Part shown: positions 1 through 11,020 of the stretch, piece after piece
Numbering within the stretch: the first letter of the stretch is position 1
How the letters are laid out: the number at the start of each line of letters is the position of its first letter
Assembly (NCBI RefSeq): GCF_902459465.1
Contig: NC_047068.1
Span: 5,270,001-5,334,000 of the forward strand
Reading direction: 5' to 3'
Length of the DNA stretch: 64,000 nucleotides
Source of the DNA: Asterias rubens
Taxonomy: Eukaryota; Echinodermata; Asteroidea; Forcipulatida; Asteriidae
The notes under the pieces: model-generated
Seen by the model: only the letters and a program-made list of their open reading frames with translations
What the model was told of the DNA's origin: nothing
The model's database searches: none
Made by a program: the position numbers and the translations under genes

Positions 1-296
1 TTGAATAAACTAACCGGCTCCAAAGAGCCATCACCTCATGTTTTCAAGAAGAGACAATTACAATGGTGTATCAGGCAAGAGTAAATGTATTTCATACTAA
101 TAATCAATTTATGGTACAGTACGAGTATAAGTATTATATGTTCATGTTTAAGATACTTTCTCAGATCTGCAAGCTAACAAATAAATTACATATGGACAAA
201 GAGCCATGATACACTCAATTTCTCTAAAGCGACTTGTGTGAAAACTTGCTACCCGACCCTTCACAAGTAACCATAACGAAACCTGAAAGTTCAAAG
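1..296 (+). mobile_element. PLE-derived tail, unit A
   Basis: The sequence matches 11014-11303 and, more distantly, 23572-23860. In the 11-kb copy it continues straight out of a GIY-YIG coding segment (YVGET, then TLNK), so I read it as the decayed 3' part of a Penelope-like element. The element probably begins before the window. It runs into CCCTAA-containing DNA and then the 63-bp array, although here a TTAA element interrupts it at 301. There is no intact reading frame. The link to the PLE is inferred from the continuous junction at 10990-11060. Confidence 0.6.
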
Positions 297-300
297 TTAA

Positions 301-675
301 AGCCATTATACACTTTCGGAACAGAAAACCCCCCAAAAAGTTCACAGATTTACAAATAACTTACCGGGTTTAAAGAAGGTAATGGTAAAAGACTTCTCTT
401 GAAATATTATGACATGAAATGCTTTACTTTTTGATAAAAAATTGAAACAATTATCAATTCTCGACGTCGAGAATTACGGATTTATAGTAAACACAATCCC
501 CATGACATGACACGGCGAAACGTGCAAAAACAAGAGTGGGTTTCCCGTTATTTTCTCCCGACTCCGATGACCGATTGAGCCAAAATTTTCACAGGTTTGT
601 TATTTTATATATAAGTTGTGATACACGAAGTGTGGGCCTTTGGACAAAACTGTTTACCGAAAGTGTCCAATGGCT
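301..675. mobile_element. TTAA-flanked short DNA element (family 2)
   Basis: The terminal inverted repeats are AGCCATTATACACTTTCGG at the left and, reverse-complemented, AGCCATTGGACACTTTCGG at the right. The element is flanked by TTAA at 297-300 and 676-679. Unit B of the duplication has the empty site, a single TTAA at 11304-11307 in the same context. TTAA target duplication is typical of the piggyBac superfamily. There is no coding capacity, so it is non-autonomous. A second copy in the opposite orientation lies at 52015-52378. Confidence 0.85.
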
Positions 676-738
676 TTAACCCTAACCAATTCAGAACCTT
701 AAAAATTATCCCTAACCATTTTCAAAATAAATGTAAGT

Positions 739-3534
739 CTAATTAGCCCTAACCAACCCAAACCCGCCACAATTTACCTTGACCAACCCCGAACCAACTA
801 AATAATTAACCCTAACCAACCCAAACCCGCCACAATTTACCTTGACCAACCCCGAACCAACTAAATAATTAACCCTAACCAACCCAAACCCGCCACAATT
901 TACCGTGACCAACCCCGAACCAACTAAATAATTAACCCTAACCAACCCAAACCCGCCACAATTTACCTTGACCAACCCCGAACCAACTAAATAATTAACC
1001 CTAACCAACCCAAACCCGCCACAATTTACCTTGACCAACCCCGAACCAACTAAATAATTAACCCTAACCAACCCAAACCCGCCACAATTTACCTTGACCA
1101 ACCCCGAACCAACTAAATAATTACCCCTAACCAACCCAAACCCGCCACAATTTACCTTGACCAACCCCGAACCAACTAAATAATTAACCCTAACCAACCC
1201 AACCCCGCCACAATTTACCGTGACCAACCCCGAACCAACTAAATAATTAACCCTAACCAACCCAAACCCGCCACAATTTACCGTGACCAACCCCGAACCA
1301 ACTAAATAATTAGCCCTAACCAACCCAAACCCGCCACAATTTACCTTGACCAACCCCGAACCAACTAAATAATTAACCCTAACCAACCCAAACCCGCCAC
1401 AATTTACCTTGACCAACCCCGAACCAACTAAATAATTAACCCTAACCAACCCAAACCCGCCACAATTTACCTTGACCAACCCCGAACCAACTAAATAATT
1501 AACCCTAACCAACCTTAACCCGCCACAATTTACCTTGACCAACCCCGAACCAACTAAATAATTAACCCTAACCAACCCAAACCCGCCACAATTTACCTTG
1601 ACCAACCACGAACCAACTAAATAATTAACCCTAACCAACCCAAACCCGCCACAATTTACCTTGACCAACCCCGAACCAACTAAATAATTAACCCTAACCA
1701 ACCCAAACCCGCCATAATTTACCTTGACCAACCCCGAACCAACTAAATAATTAACCCTAACCAACCCAAACCCGCCACAATTTACCTTGACCAACCCCGA
1801 ACCAACTAAATAATTAACCCTAACCAACCCAAACCCGCCACAATTTACCTTGACCAACCCCGAACCAACTAAATAATTAACCCTAACCAACCCAAACCCG
1901 CCATAATTTACCTTGACCAACCCCGAACCAACTAAATAATTAGCCCTAACCAACCCAAACCCGCCACAATTTACCTTGACCAACCCCGAACCAACTAAAT
2001 AATTAACCCTAACCAACCCAAACCCGCCACAATTTACCTTGACCAACCCCGAACCAACTAAATAATTAACCCTAACCAACCCAAACCCGCCACAATTTAC
2101 CTTGACCAACCCCGAACCAACTAAATAATTAACCCTAACCAACCCAAACCCGCCACAATTTACCGTGACCAACCCCGAACCAACTAAATAATTAACCCTA
2201 ACCAACCCAAACCCGCCACAATTTACCGTGACCAACCCCGAACCAACTAAATAATTAGCCCTAACCAACCCAAACCCGCCACAATTTACCTTGACCAACC
2301 CCGAACCAACTAAATAATTAACCCTAACCAACCCAAACCCGCCACAATTTACCTTGACCAACCCCGAACCAACTAAATAATTAACCCTAACCACCCCAAA
2401 CCCGCCACAATTTACCTTGACCAACCCCGAACCAACTAAATAATTAACCCTAACCAACCTTAACCCGCCACAATTTACCTTGACCAACCCCGAACCAACT
2501 AAATAATTAACCCTAACCAACCCAAACCCGCCACAATTTACCTTGACCAACCACGAACCAACTAAATAATTAACCCTAACCAACCCAAACCCGCCACAAT
2601 TTACCTTGACCAACCCCGAACCAACTAAATAATTAACCCTAACCAACCCAAACCCGCCATAATTTACCTTGACCAACCCCGAACCAACTAAATAATTAAC
2701 CCTAACCAACCCAAACCCGCCACAATTTACCTTGACCAACCCCGAACCAACTAAATAATTAACCCTAACCAACCCAAACCCGCCACAATTTACCTTGACC
2801 AACCCCGAACCAACTAAATAATTAACCCTAACCAACCCAAACCCGCCATAATTTACCTTGACCAACCCCGAACCAACTAAATAATTAGCCCTAACCAACC
2901 CAAACCCGCCACAATTTACCTTGACCAACCCCGAACCAACTAAATAATTAACCCTAACCAACCCAAACCCGCCACAATTTACCTTGACCAACCCCGAACC
3001 AACTAAATAATTAACCCTAACCAACCCAAACCCGCCACAATTTACCTTGACCAACCCCGAACCAACTAAATAATTAACCCTAACCAACCCAAACCCGCCA
3101 CAATTTACCTTGACCAACCCCGAACCAACTAAATAATTAACCCTAACCAACCCAAACCCGCCACAATTTACCTTGACCAACCCCGAACCAACTAAATAAT
3201 TAGCCCTAACCAACCCAAACCCGCCACAATTTACCTTGACCAACCCCGAACCAACTAAATAATTAACCCTAACCAACCCAAACCCGCCACAATTTACCTT
3301 GACCAACCCCGAACCAACTAAATAATTAACCCTAACCAACCCAAACCCGCCACAATTTACCTTGACCAACCCCGAACCAACTAAATAATTAACCCTAACC
3401 AACCCAAACCCGCCACAATTTACCTTGACCAACCCCGAACCAACTAAATAATTAACCCTAACCAACCCAAACCCGCCACAATTTACCTTGACCAACCCCG
3501 AACCAACTAAATAATTAACCCTAACCAACCCCAA
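739..3534. repeat. 63-bp minisatellite array 1 (about 44 copies)
   Basis: Tandem 63-bp units contain AACCCTAACC, the C-rich telomere-type word, on the + strand. Each unit also has CAACCCAAACCC and AACCCCGAACC blocks, so the minus strand is G-rich. Point variants (TTAGCCC, TACCGTG, GCCATAAT, CCACGAAC, CCTTAACCC) recur in the same order 945 bp apart, which shows a 15-unit higher-order repeat. Because 63 is a multiple of three, one minus-strand frame stays open for 931 codons. I do not call this a gene. Confidence 0.97.
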
Positions 3535-4167
3535 ACATGCTCAAACTACCCCCACACCCCGACCCTTCCAAAATTAACCCTAACCTACGCCGACTCTCCA
3601 ACATTAACTGACTGACTCATGAAAGGAATATTGTTTCTAAAGTATCATTTTGTGATTCAACAAAAATAGACTCCACCTGTTTGGGCAAACCTGATGGAAC
3701 CGACTCGACCAGAAAGACTCTGCTAGGGTCGAAACATGAGCCCATGTACTATCTTTTGTATATTAATCTCCTGAATTTCAAAAATCTCTCTTCTTTTTTA
3801 GCCAAATGCCGTATTTTGGGGGAAATTTCTAGAAAATACAACAAATGCATCCCAATGTACTCCATACAAACCAGATTTATTTCCTTATATACACAATGAA
3901 GATTATTTGATCCTATACGGTAAAAGATAATTGAATACGATGAAACCACAAATCCAAACACGTGACGTCATTGGTTAGTTTGCATTTTCATATTTTTCTT
4001 GACTTTTTATTGATTGCATTGTTAAGATTGGAAAGCTCGTGTGCCATTTTCTTTAGTGTTGGTTTAGATCGTTTTATAATTCCATTCTCGTGAAGGTTAT
4101 AATTTTTGCTTGGTGTCTATTTTTGTTTAAACTGGAAGTAGTGTTGTCAGGAGTTGATGTCGTGATG
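3535..4167 (+). promoter_or_regulatory. Conserved upstream region of the lectin gene
   Basis: This stretch between the minisatellite and the lectin start codon is repeated almost unchanged at 14507-15126 and 15903-16515. It starts with CCCTAACC remnants and a GACTGACTC block and ends in AT-rich DNA with TTTTATAATTCC about 90 bases before the ATG. It presumably holds the promoter and 5' UTR. No specific factor site is claimed. The short open frames inside it look like chance. Confidence 0.4.
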
Positions 4168-5381
4168 ATGGCGAGCAAACTGCTGGGTGTTGTTGGTATA
4201 TTTATAATGGCAAACTACGCTGCCGGCAATGGGCAGTGTGTGGCCTCCATCAGAGGGACACCGCGCCCGCGATGCCCTCCAACTTGGAGCCAGTGGCGAG
4301 ACAAATGCTACAAGGTGCATGACGCTGACGTTACATGGGAAGAGGGCATGCAGCAGTGTGTTGAGTTGGGTGGGGTGATGGTTGTCACTCAATCTAAAGA
4401 AGAGTTACAACACCTTCTCAAGATGTGCAGCTGCGATAGGTACTGGATTGGTTGCAACGACATTCAAACTGAAGGTGTGTACATTTAAAGAAACTTATAA
4501 TTCGTTTTATTTTACAACAAATCGCCAACACCAGGGTGAGGGCAACGGCAATGTTTGTTAGAGACTCTCGAAATGATTTTAAGTTGTCAAAACGGTCCTC
4601 GAAGCGTTTGCACGAAGGGTTCATGAAAACTAAAAATAAATAATAAATTGCTAAAGCTAAAACAAAATTATAGACAAAATCATTTCGCTAGAAATCATTT
4701 CGACAGCTCAGAATGTTTGATTTTTGACGGTGAAAATGAAATATCGCGAGAGCTCGACATAAATTGCAACAAAAGCTCGAGAAAAAATGTGATATTTCGC
4801 TCTCGATTATTGGTTTATTTCGAGCACACACAAAAAATCATTCTAAACACCGAACTGATTGATTGTTTTCATCTCCGTTTCAATGCTCTTTAATTACACA
4901 CAATGAAGCTATCGGACTTTTTGTACCTGTCCGTAAACAAATTTGGTTTACTCGGCAAAATAAATTGTACACATTATGAAACAATTTTTTTATTAAGTTC
5001 CACTAATTTAACTTAGCCTATTGTGTAAGTAATCATTACAAACAACAAAACACAATAATGTTAACTTCGTTTAAATTGATCTTTCAGTACCAACCCACTC
5101 CCAAAATGTAAATAATTATTATATATGCCTAATGAGGCTTGTTTTCTGATTGACTTGTTTCAGGTACCTGGGTGTGTTTGGGTGAAGGTACTATTGGCGT
5201 AGATGACAAGAGATGGTATGTAACTCAACCAAATAACCAATTCGGTGACCAATCTTGCGTCGAAGTCTTTGTTTATCCACGAGGCGGCACTTCAGCAGGC
5301 TGGCATGATAGGGAATGTCATCTCCCTCGCAAGTTAATCTGCCAGCGCCCAACAGTATCCTCGGCAATGCTGCACATGTAA
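4168..5381 (+). CDS. Secreted single-domain C-type lectin, two coding exons
   Basis: Exon 1 is 4168-4474, with donor GAAG|GTGTGT. Exon 2 is 5164-5381, with acceptor TTGTTTCAG|GTACC. Joined they give 525 bases, or 174 residues plus a stop. Residues 1 to about 20 are a hydrophobic signal peptide (MASKLLGVVGIF...). The C-type lectin fold follows: WRDKCY, TWEEG..QC, YWIGCND, then TQPN, QSCVEV, WHDREC and ICQ. QPN sits where mannose- or galactose-type lectins carry EPN or QPD, and WHD replaces WND, so calcium-dependent sugar binding is plausible but the specificity is unclear. In this family such proteins usually act in invertebrate immunity or agglutination; that role is inferred. An ATG at 4165 also exists, but only 4168 is shared with the paralogues. 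ATTAAA at 5422 may be a poly(A) signal. This is the only intact copy in the window. Confidence 0.85.
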
Positions 5382-5831
5382 AGAGTGGCTCAACATTCTG
5401 CGCAGACTACTTTTAATGAAGATTAAAGAAAATGTATGGAATCATCCTTCTTGATATTTCAAGCAAATTTTTTGAAGTTCAGTTTCTCTCAAAATATAAT
5501 ATTCCACATTCAATTCTGAAAGTGGAGCAATTGGCCGTTTTGCTATAAAGTTCACTGTGCAGTAAGCCTACAAAAGTTAGATTATGGTTTTAATGATTGT
5601 TAACCTTATTGTTAATAAATTCACAATACCATGCATCGGCAAAAAATGATATGAAGTCATTGTTTCAACAAAAAGGCAGTTTTTAGTTTGGAACAAGGTC
5701 CTTGTGTTTTCCTTTTCTTGAATCGGAAACTTATTCATTTCAAAGTATAAAAGTTTGCTTTGGGAAGCTCAATTCTTGTCTAGTACGTTTTCGGGAAACT
5801 CTTTCATCTTTCATGAAATTTATTGTTTTAA
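5382..5831. other. Lectin 3' flank, no gene seen
   Basis: AT-rich 3' UTR-like DNA downstream of the lectin stop. Part of it (5470-5690) has relatives at 19270-19330 and 22640-22800, so older flanking sequence may also be duplicated. No open frame of interest. Confidence 0.5.
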
Positions 5832-6219
5832 AGGCACTGGACACTATTGGTAATTACTCAAAATAATTGTTAGCACAAAAACTTACTTGGTAACATGCAA
5901 TGGAGAGCTGTTGATAGTATAAAACATTGTGAGAAATGGCTCCCTCTGAATTTACGTAATATATGAGAAAAAAAGTAATTTTCCACTATATTTGAATTTG
6001 ACTTCGAGACCTCAGAATTAGATTTTGAGGTCCCGAAATCAAGCATCTGAAAGCACAAAAGTTCGTGTGACAAGGGTATTTTTCTTCCATTATTATCTCG
6101 CAACTTCGACGACCAATTGAATTCAAATTTTGACAGGTTTGTTATTTTATGCATATGTTGAGACACACCAAGTTAGAAGACTGGTCCTTGGCAATTAATA
6201 CCAAAGGTGTCCAGTGGCT
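5832..6219. mobile_element. TTAA-flanked short DNA element (family 1)
   Basis: It begins AGGCACTGGACAC and ends with the near inverted complement, GGTGTCCAGTGGCT. TTAA flanks it at 5828-5831 and 6220-6223. The body has internal inverted symmetry (CTCAGAATTAGA...TTTGAGGTC). It is non-coding. This family recurs at least nine times in the window in both orientations and looks like a high-copy piggyBac-type MITE. Confidence 0.85.
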
Positions 6220-6223
6220 TTAA

Positions 6224-7083
6224 AGGAATTTTATCACGTCCTAAAAATATAGAAATAAATCTCAAAGATGTAACATGCATTCCATGTGTGCCGTCCACTG
6301 AAAACTCGGCTTTGCTTGATAAGATCTGTGAGCTTTTAATTTACGATTGTTTTTATTATGTTTCAAATAATGAAGTATAATGTTGGTTTCAAAAGGGGCT
6401 GCTATTTTGACAAAAGGTGATCTCTTTGGTTTGTTCAATGGTGACGTTGTCTAATTTATTCAGAGTAGTGGGTTATTGGATGGATTGGTATTGCCCCCGC
6501 GTGGGTATCTGTTTTGCGAATCGGTTAAAAGCTTAATAGGGCAGCCGTAATGGTACATTATTTTTACCGGGTTATTTGCAAGTTTTAGTTTAAACATTTT
6601 TGTGGCGATATGCGTAGCGGCATTGCAATTAACATTAGTAGTTGAGTATTATTAAACTTTATTTTCGCAATATTTTTGAAACAAAAATATTAATTAAGTT
6701 GAAAACCCAAACCAGGAATATTTTATAAATACAAGGCAAAATCTACTAATTTCTCGCAAACAATAGTGCAACTCAAAGAATTGCCTCTGTGGCCCAGCAC
6801 TATGTTGGTCCTAACAACTAATAACAGACACATTGTTGACGGCTTTGTCTAGGCAGATATCACTGAAATCATAATATCTCAGTTGCGTTTTAGAGGGTTT
6901 TAAACTTTCTGAATGTCGCTTTTATTGACCCCAACCAACTGCACGAATTCTTGGAATTGCCCAATAATAATGTTTGGTCGTACGATTTCGCTTTGTAATT
7001 ATATTGCCTTTGATTTATATTTGAACTATAAACTATTCAAAATATGTAAGTTTAGATAATCTACAAACATTGTATATAATTAT
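6224..7083. other. Intergenic, no gene seen
   Basis: AT-rich sequence with no convincing ORF, RNA gene or tandem repeat. Confidence 0.5.
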
Positions 7084-7407
7084 GTGAACAGGGTTGAAAA
7101 TATATATAACAACCCCAATCATAGTGTCACTGATGTTGAACTTCTGGTGATTGAAGCTTGCAATGGTGATGACACACACCGCAAGAGTAGAGAATCACAC
7201 TGGATTCACCAACTCAAGACAGTCAAACCCTTTGGACTTAATAAACACTTCAACAGCCCCAATCATAGTGTCACTGATGTTGAACTTCTGGTGATTGAAG
7301 CTTGCAATGGTGATGACACACACCGCAAGAGTAGAGAATCACACTGGATCCACCAACTCAAGACAGTCAAACCCTTTGGATTCAACATAAACACTGGTGT
7401 TAAATAA
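7084..7407 (+). pseudogene. GIY-YIG endonuclease C-terminal fragment, internally duplicated
   Basis: The reading frame encodes a segment ending RKSRESHWIHQLKTVKPFG, then the same 48 residues again; the DNA repeat is 144 bp (7113 and 7257). R...E..WI..L.T..P.G.N is the usual end of the GIY-YIG domain in Penelope-like elements. The catalytic N-terminal half is absent here. It probably represents the upstream pseudo-LTR part of the composite element. Confidence 0.65.
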
Positions 7408-8039
7408 CTTCTCATTACCCTCCACTTCACTTCTGCCTAAGAACTTATATGTTGTATATATTTTGTACATAAAGTATAAATTAATCCAGTTTAAAGTTGT
7501 TTTTATAAATTTATCACTGTAACTATCTGATGTAAGTAACCCCCCCCCCTTTTTTTCCACAGGTCCCTCATACCTATTTTTAAAACCATCATACCTTTGA
7601 TCTTGCTATTCTTATTAATTGACCATTGTTAGTTGCATCATGGTGCAACTTGCTCTCTAATCCTACCCTTTCATGTCTCCCTGCATTGTTGTCGAACAAT
7701 ACATTTACCACTTTTATGGTCCAGTAACCCATCCTTTCATTCTAAACATCCTTTGTCCTCGCCACTTCACTCCTATTGGTTCATAGCCACCAATATTGTC
7801 TCTGAAATAGAAACTTTGATTGGTTGTTATTTTCCCGCTTCTTTCTGGATCCTTTCCTTAATCCCTTTCCCCCTCTCTTTTTCTATAAATGGATATGTAT
7901 TTGCCTCTGAAGAAGGTCCGGATTGTTCTTAGCTCTCTACTACCGTTTTGAATTTGTGGGTCATTTGAGTTTCTCACCCATCTCTATTTCCTACCAGTGT
8001 CTGTGCCAGACATGTGGATTCTACTGAGCTTGTTGTTGT

Positions 8040-9701
8040 GTGAATTGGATTCTCCTAAAAAGTGATTTTTTCATGATGATTTTTCTGTCCTATGTGTGGT
8101 TTCTACTAAACTTGTACCTGTGCACATATGCTCCATTGAGCTTGGATTATCATCCTTCCAGTCTTATGCAAATGACTGAATCAATACCTTGGGCCAGTCA
8201 AAACCCCAAGATGAATGGAACTGTTCTGCACCAGCAGTCAACCTCAACACAGGCACCACCATGTACCTTGTACTACAGTAGGGCTGAGTTGTTTCGCCTT
8301 GCCCCTGTGTCTAACAAATGGAGGATTCCCAGCGAAACTTATTCCACCATGAAAGACCTGGGCATCTTTCGTTATAGAGGTCGGCGTGCTGGATCCAAAA
8401 TGAGACGAAGATCTTCAAGTTGGAACTGTGTCACATACTCCGACTCCTCCTGCGACCTCATTCAAAGGCCTATACCTCTTCAAACTAGTAAACCTCGCTC
8501 AGTCATAAGAATACCACGTACCCAGGTAAATAATATGCTTACCGGTAATTGCTCTAACCTTAGACCTATACCACGCTCACCCCCACTCCACAACATAACT
8601 GTTCACCTGTGGAATGCAAACTCCATACGGAACAAGACAGTTACTCTCTTAGATCATGTTTTGTCTTATGATGTGGATAATATGGTAATTGTTGAAACCA
8701 AGCTACTTGATGATGATGCTGTAGTCATTGGTGAATTTACCCCTCCTGGTTACGAGTTTTTCAACTACCCTCGTAGAAGCACTACCTATGGTGGAGGCGT
8801 TGGAATCCTTTCTAAAAAGTCCTTGAACTTGAGCCCCCTACCAACTGACATTAATTCTGTTACTTTTGAGCACTGTGTTGTCATCCTAAAAAATCAAATC
8901 CAAGTTGTTGCTCTATATAGGCCACCACCATCACGGGTCAACAAATTCAAGACCTCTGAATTTCTAGAAGAGTTTGAGACATTCTTGGATAAGATATGTG
9001 ACACACCACATAAATCTATCTTACTTGGTGATTTTAATCTGCATTTGGACAAGCCTGAAAAATGGGACACTAGTAAGTTCTGTATTGCTCTTGAGAACTT
9101 TGGTTTTAACCAACATGTTAAGGATCCCACGCATACGAAAGGTCACATCCTTGATCTTGTGATATCTGGTGCTGGTGACAACCTTGTTTATAATGTTGAA
9201 GTTGACCCTGTAACCCATACAATAGCGGGATCACTTGATCACCATTACTTGATAAAGTGCTCTCTTAATTGTGAAAAACCTAACCACCTCAAGATCAGTA
9301 AGACCTACCGTGAATATGGCAAAATGGACCACAACTGTTTCCGTGAACTGCTAAGTGAAAAGGTTGACTCCATTCCTGATAGCGCCGATCCAAAAGTTCT
9401 CGTTCAGTCATTCATCAGCATAACATCTGCTACTCTCAACGACGTGTGTCCTTTGATCACCAAAACCACTACTGTCAGGCATAGACTCCCGTGGTACAAT
9501 GACACTATCCATGGTGCGAGACGTGAACGGCGCAGATTGGAACGTAAATGGAAAAAAAGTCGGTCACAAGAGGACGAACAACTTACCGTTACATGTCACA
9601 TCTTGATAACTACCGTTTTTATCGTTTGTCCCGTATCATTCCCAAAGGCCTACAGATCAAGTGTATCCCTTCCTTTGGGGATCTTGACCCATCCTTTTTG
9701 A
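8040..9701 (+). CDS. APE-type (EEP) endonuclease ORF of a non-LTR retroelement, incomplete
   Basis: A frame of 553 codons. The N-terminal third has YYSRAELFRL and FRYRGRRAGSK, segments that precede the endonuclease in CR1/L2-like LINEs. The domain follows from about residue 185 with its diagnostic residues: WNANSIRNK, VETKLL, YGGGVGIL, VALYRPP, LLGDFNLHLD, ILDLVIS and SLDHHYLI (the last standing for SDH). WYNDTIHGARRERRRLERKWKKS is the usual linker to RT. After about codon 510 the frame leaves the family, and the neighbouring frame continues as PLE sequence. No LINE reverse transcriptase follows. The first methionine is probably not 8040; 8166 is as good. Confidence 0.75.
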   Translation: MNWILLKSDFFMMIFLSYVWFLLNLYLCTYAPLSLDYHPSSLMQMTESIPWASQNPKMNGTVLHQQSTSTQAPPCTLYYSRAELFRLAPVSNKWRIPSETYSTMKDLGIFRYRGRRAGSKMRRRSSSWNCVTYSDSSCDLIQRPIPLQTSKPRSVIRIPRTQVNNMLTGNCSNLRPIPRSPPLHNITVHLWNANSIRNKTVTLLDHVLSYDVDNMVIVETKLLDDDAVVIGEFTPPGYEFFNYPRRSTTYGGGVGILSKKSLNLSPLPTDINSVTFEHCVVILKNQIQVVALYRPPPSRVNKFKTSEFLEEFETFLDKICDTPHKSILLGDFNLHLDKPEKWDTSKFCIALENFGFNQHVKDPTHTKGHILDLVISGAGDNLVYNVEVDPVTHTIAGSLDHHYLIKCSLNCEKPNHLKISKTYREYGKMDHNCFRELLSEKVDSIPDSADPKVLVQSFISITSATLNDVCPLITKTTTVRHRLPWYNDTIHGARRERRRLERKWKKSRSQEDEQLTVTCHILITTVFIVCPVSFPKAYRSSVSLPLGILTHPF

Positions 9702-10156
9702 AGAAATGGAACAAGACACTCACTAATACGTCTTTCCGTTTGATCAAGTTGCTGGAAAATCAATGCCAACAATTCATTGATAACCAGTTGCTTGAGATAA
9801 CAGACACTGAGTCTCAACTCCAGGAGTCATGCTCTATTGAAGAGTTTGAACAGTTACAAGATACCATACTATGTAACGTCAAACACTTAATGTCCACCCT
9901 AATGGACACACAGAACAAGAAACGTATGAATGTCCAGGCTAACCACAAGAAACACACCCATAGACGTTTCCACAGTAAGAGAGCCACCATTACCCCTCCT
10001 ACTGTTAGGTCGCCAGAGACCAATACTGTAGTTAACCTGTCTGACATGGTCCTTACTGATCCACAGGTTAAACTCCTCTCAAGGGGTCTTAAGTTTTGCC
10101 CCACACCCAGAGAACCTAACCAACTTCTTTTCCAACAGCACGTGGAGATTTATTGA
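9548..10156 (+). pseudogene. PLE reverse transcriptase, N-terminal region
   Basis: The frame carries IIPKGLQIKCIPSFG, then FLKKWNKTL, and ends LLSRGLKFCPTP, the N-terminal signature of Penelope-like polyproteins. It begins within the last codons of the endonuclease frame but in a different phase. At about 10140 the RT fingers are missing and the sequence jumps to the palm in a third phase. Confidence 0.7.
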
Positions 10157-10763
10157 TGATATTTTCTCCATCTGGTGTGGTGACCAAGACAGCTTGGATG
10201 AGTTTATTGACCATATCAACTCATTTCACCCCACCATAAAGTTCACTACCGAACAATCTCTCACCAGTGTGAACTTTCTAGATGTGACAATAACCAAGTC
10301 TCCTAATGGCCTTGTCACAGATGTTTACAGTAAACCCACCGACACCCACCAGTACCTTCTCTCCAATAGCTGTCACCCTGGTCACTGTAAGAAGGCAATT
10401 GCTTACAGTCAGGCCTTACGTATCAGGCGTATCTGTTCCACAGATACCCTGTACAAGAGGCGCTCATCAGAGCTAAGGAAACACCTTGTATCTAGGGGAC
10501 ATAGCGAACGTAGGGTCCAACTTGCTATCAACAGGGCTCTCAACGTACCTCGTCATACTCTGTTGAATAACACGGGAGCTAATAAAGCTCCTAACAATAG
10601 AGTTGCTTTGGTCACTACCTTCCACCCCAAACTACCCAAACTTCCCTCAATTCTCAATAATAAAATGCCTATATACTTCACTCCTCCAGCAGGTTACACT
10701 CAGCCATCCCTGAGGTTCCCATGGTTGCATTCCGCCGCCCCAAGAACCTTGGTGACATACTAG
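10142..10763 (+). pseudogene. PLE reverse transcriptase, palm and thumb fragment
   Basis: WRFIDDIFSIW contains the catalytic aspartate pair at 10155-10160. NFLDVTI, YSKPTDTHQYL, SCHPGHCKKAI and YSQALRIRRIC follow, all standard for PLE RT. Relative to a full PLE, the finger motifs between FCPTP and FIDD are lost, so this copy cannot polymerise. The frame drifts after about 10670. Confidence 0.8.
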
Positions 10764-11020
10764 TCAGGGCCAAACTTCCCCCAGGTACAGTCCAAACACA
10801 ACCCCGACAGATATACTGGGCTGTCACAAATGTACCCGTTCCAAATGCAAAACGTGTCTGCACATTAAGCCCTCACTTAAGGTGAAGAGTCATACCACTG
10901 GCTCTTCATACAACATCAAGACCGACTCTGAATGCAGCACGTCTAATGTAGTCTATGTCATATCATGTAAGAGATGTGGGCTACAATATGTGGGAGAGAC
11001 TAAAGACCAAACATTGAATA
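10724..11020 (+). pseudogene. PLE Cys-rich linker and GIY-YIG N-terminal half
   Basis: FRRPKNLGDILVRAKL in one phase, then CHKCTRSKCKTC and SNVVYVISCKRCGLQYVGET in another, is the order seen in Penelope-like proteins after RT. YVIS and QYVGET correspond to the GIY and YIG motifs. The match stops after TLNK, where the sequence becomes the dispersed tail also seen at positions 1 and 23572. Confidence 0.75.

Noticed and set aside
739..3534. 931-codon minus-strand ORF of 21-residue repeats
   Set aside because: It is the minisatellite read in a frame with no stop. A 63-base unit keeps any open frame open, there is no signal peptide or unique domain, and the three arrays vary in copy number.
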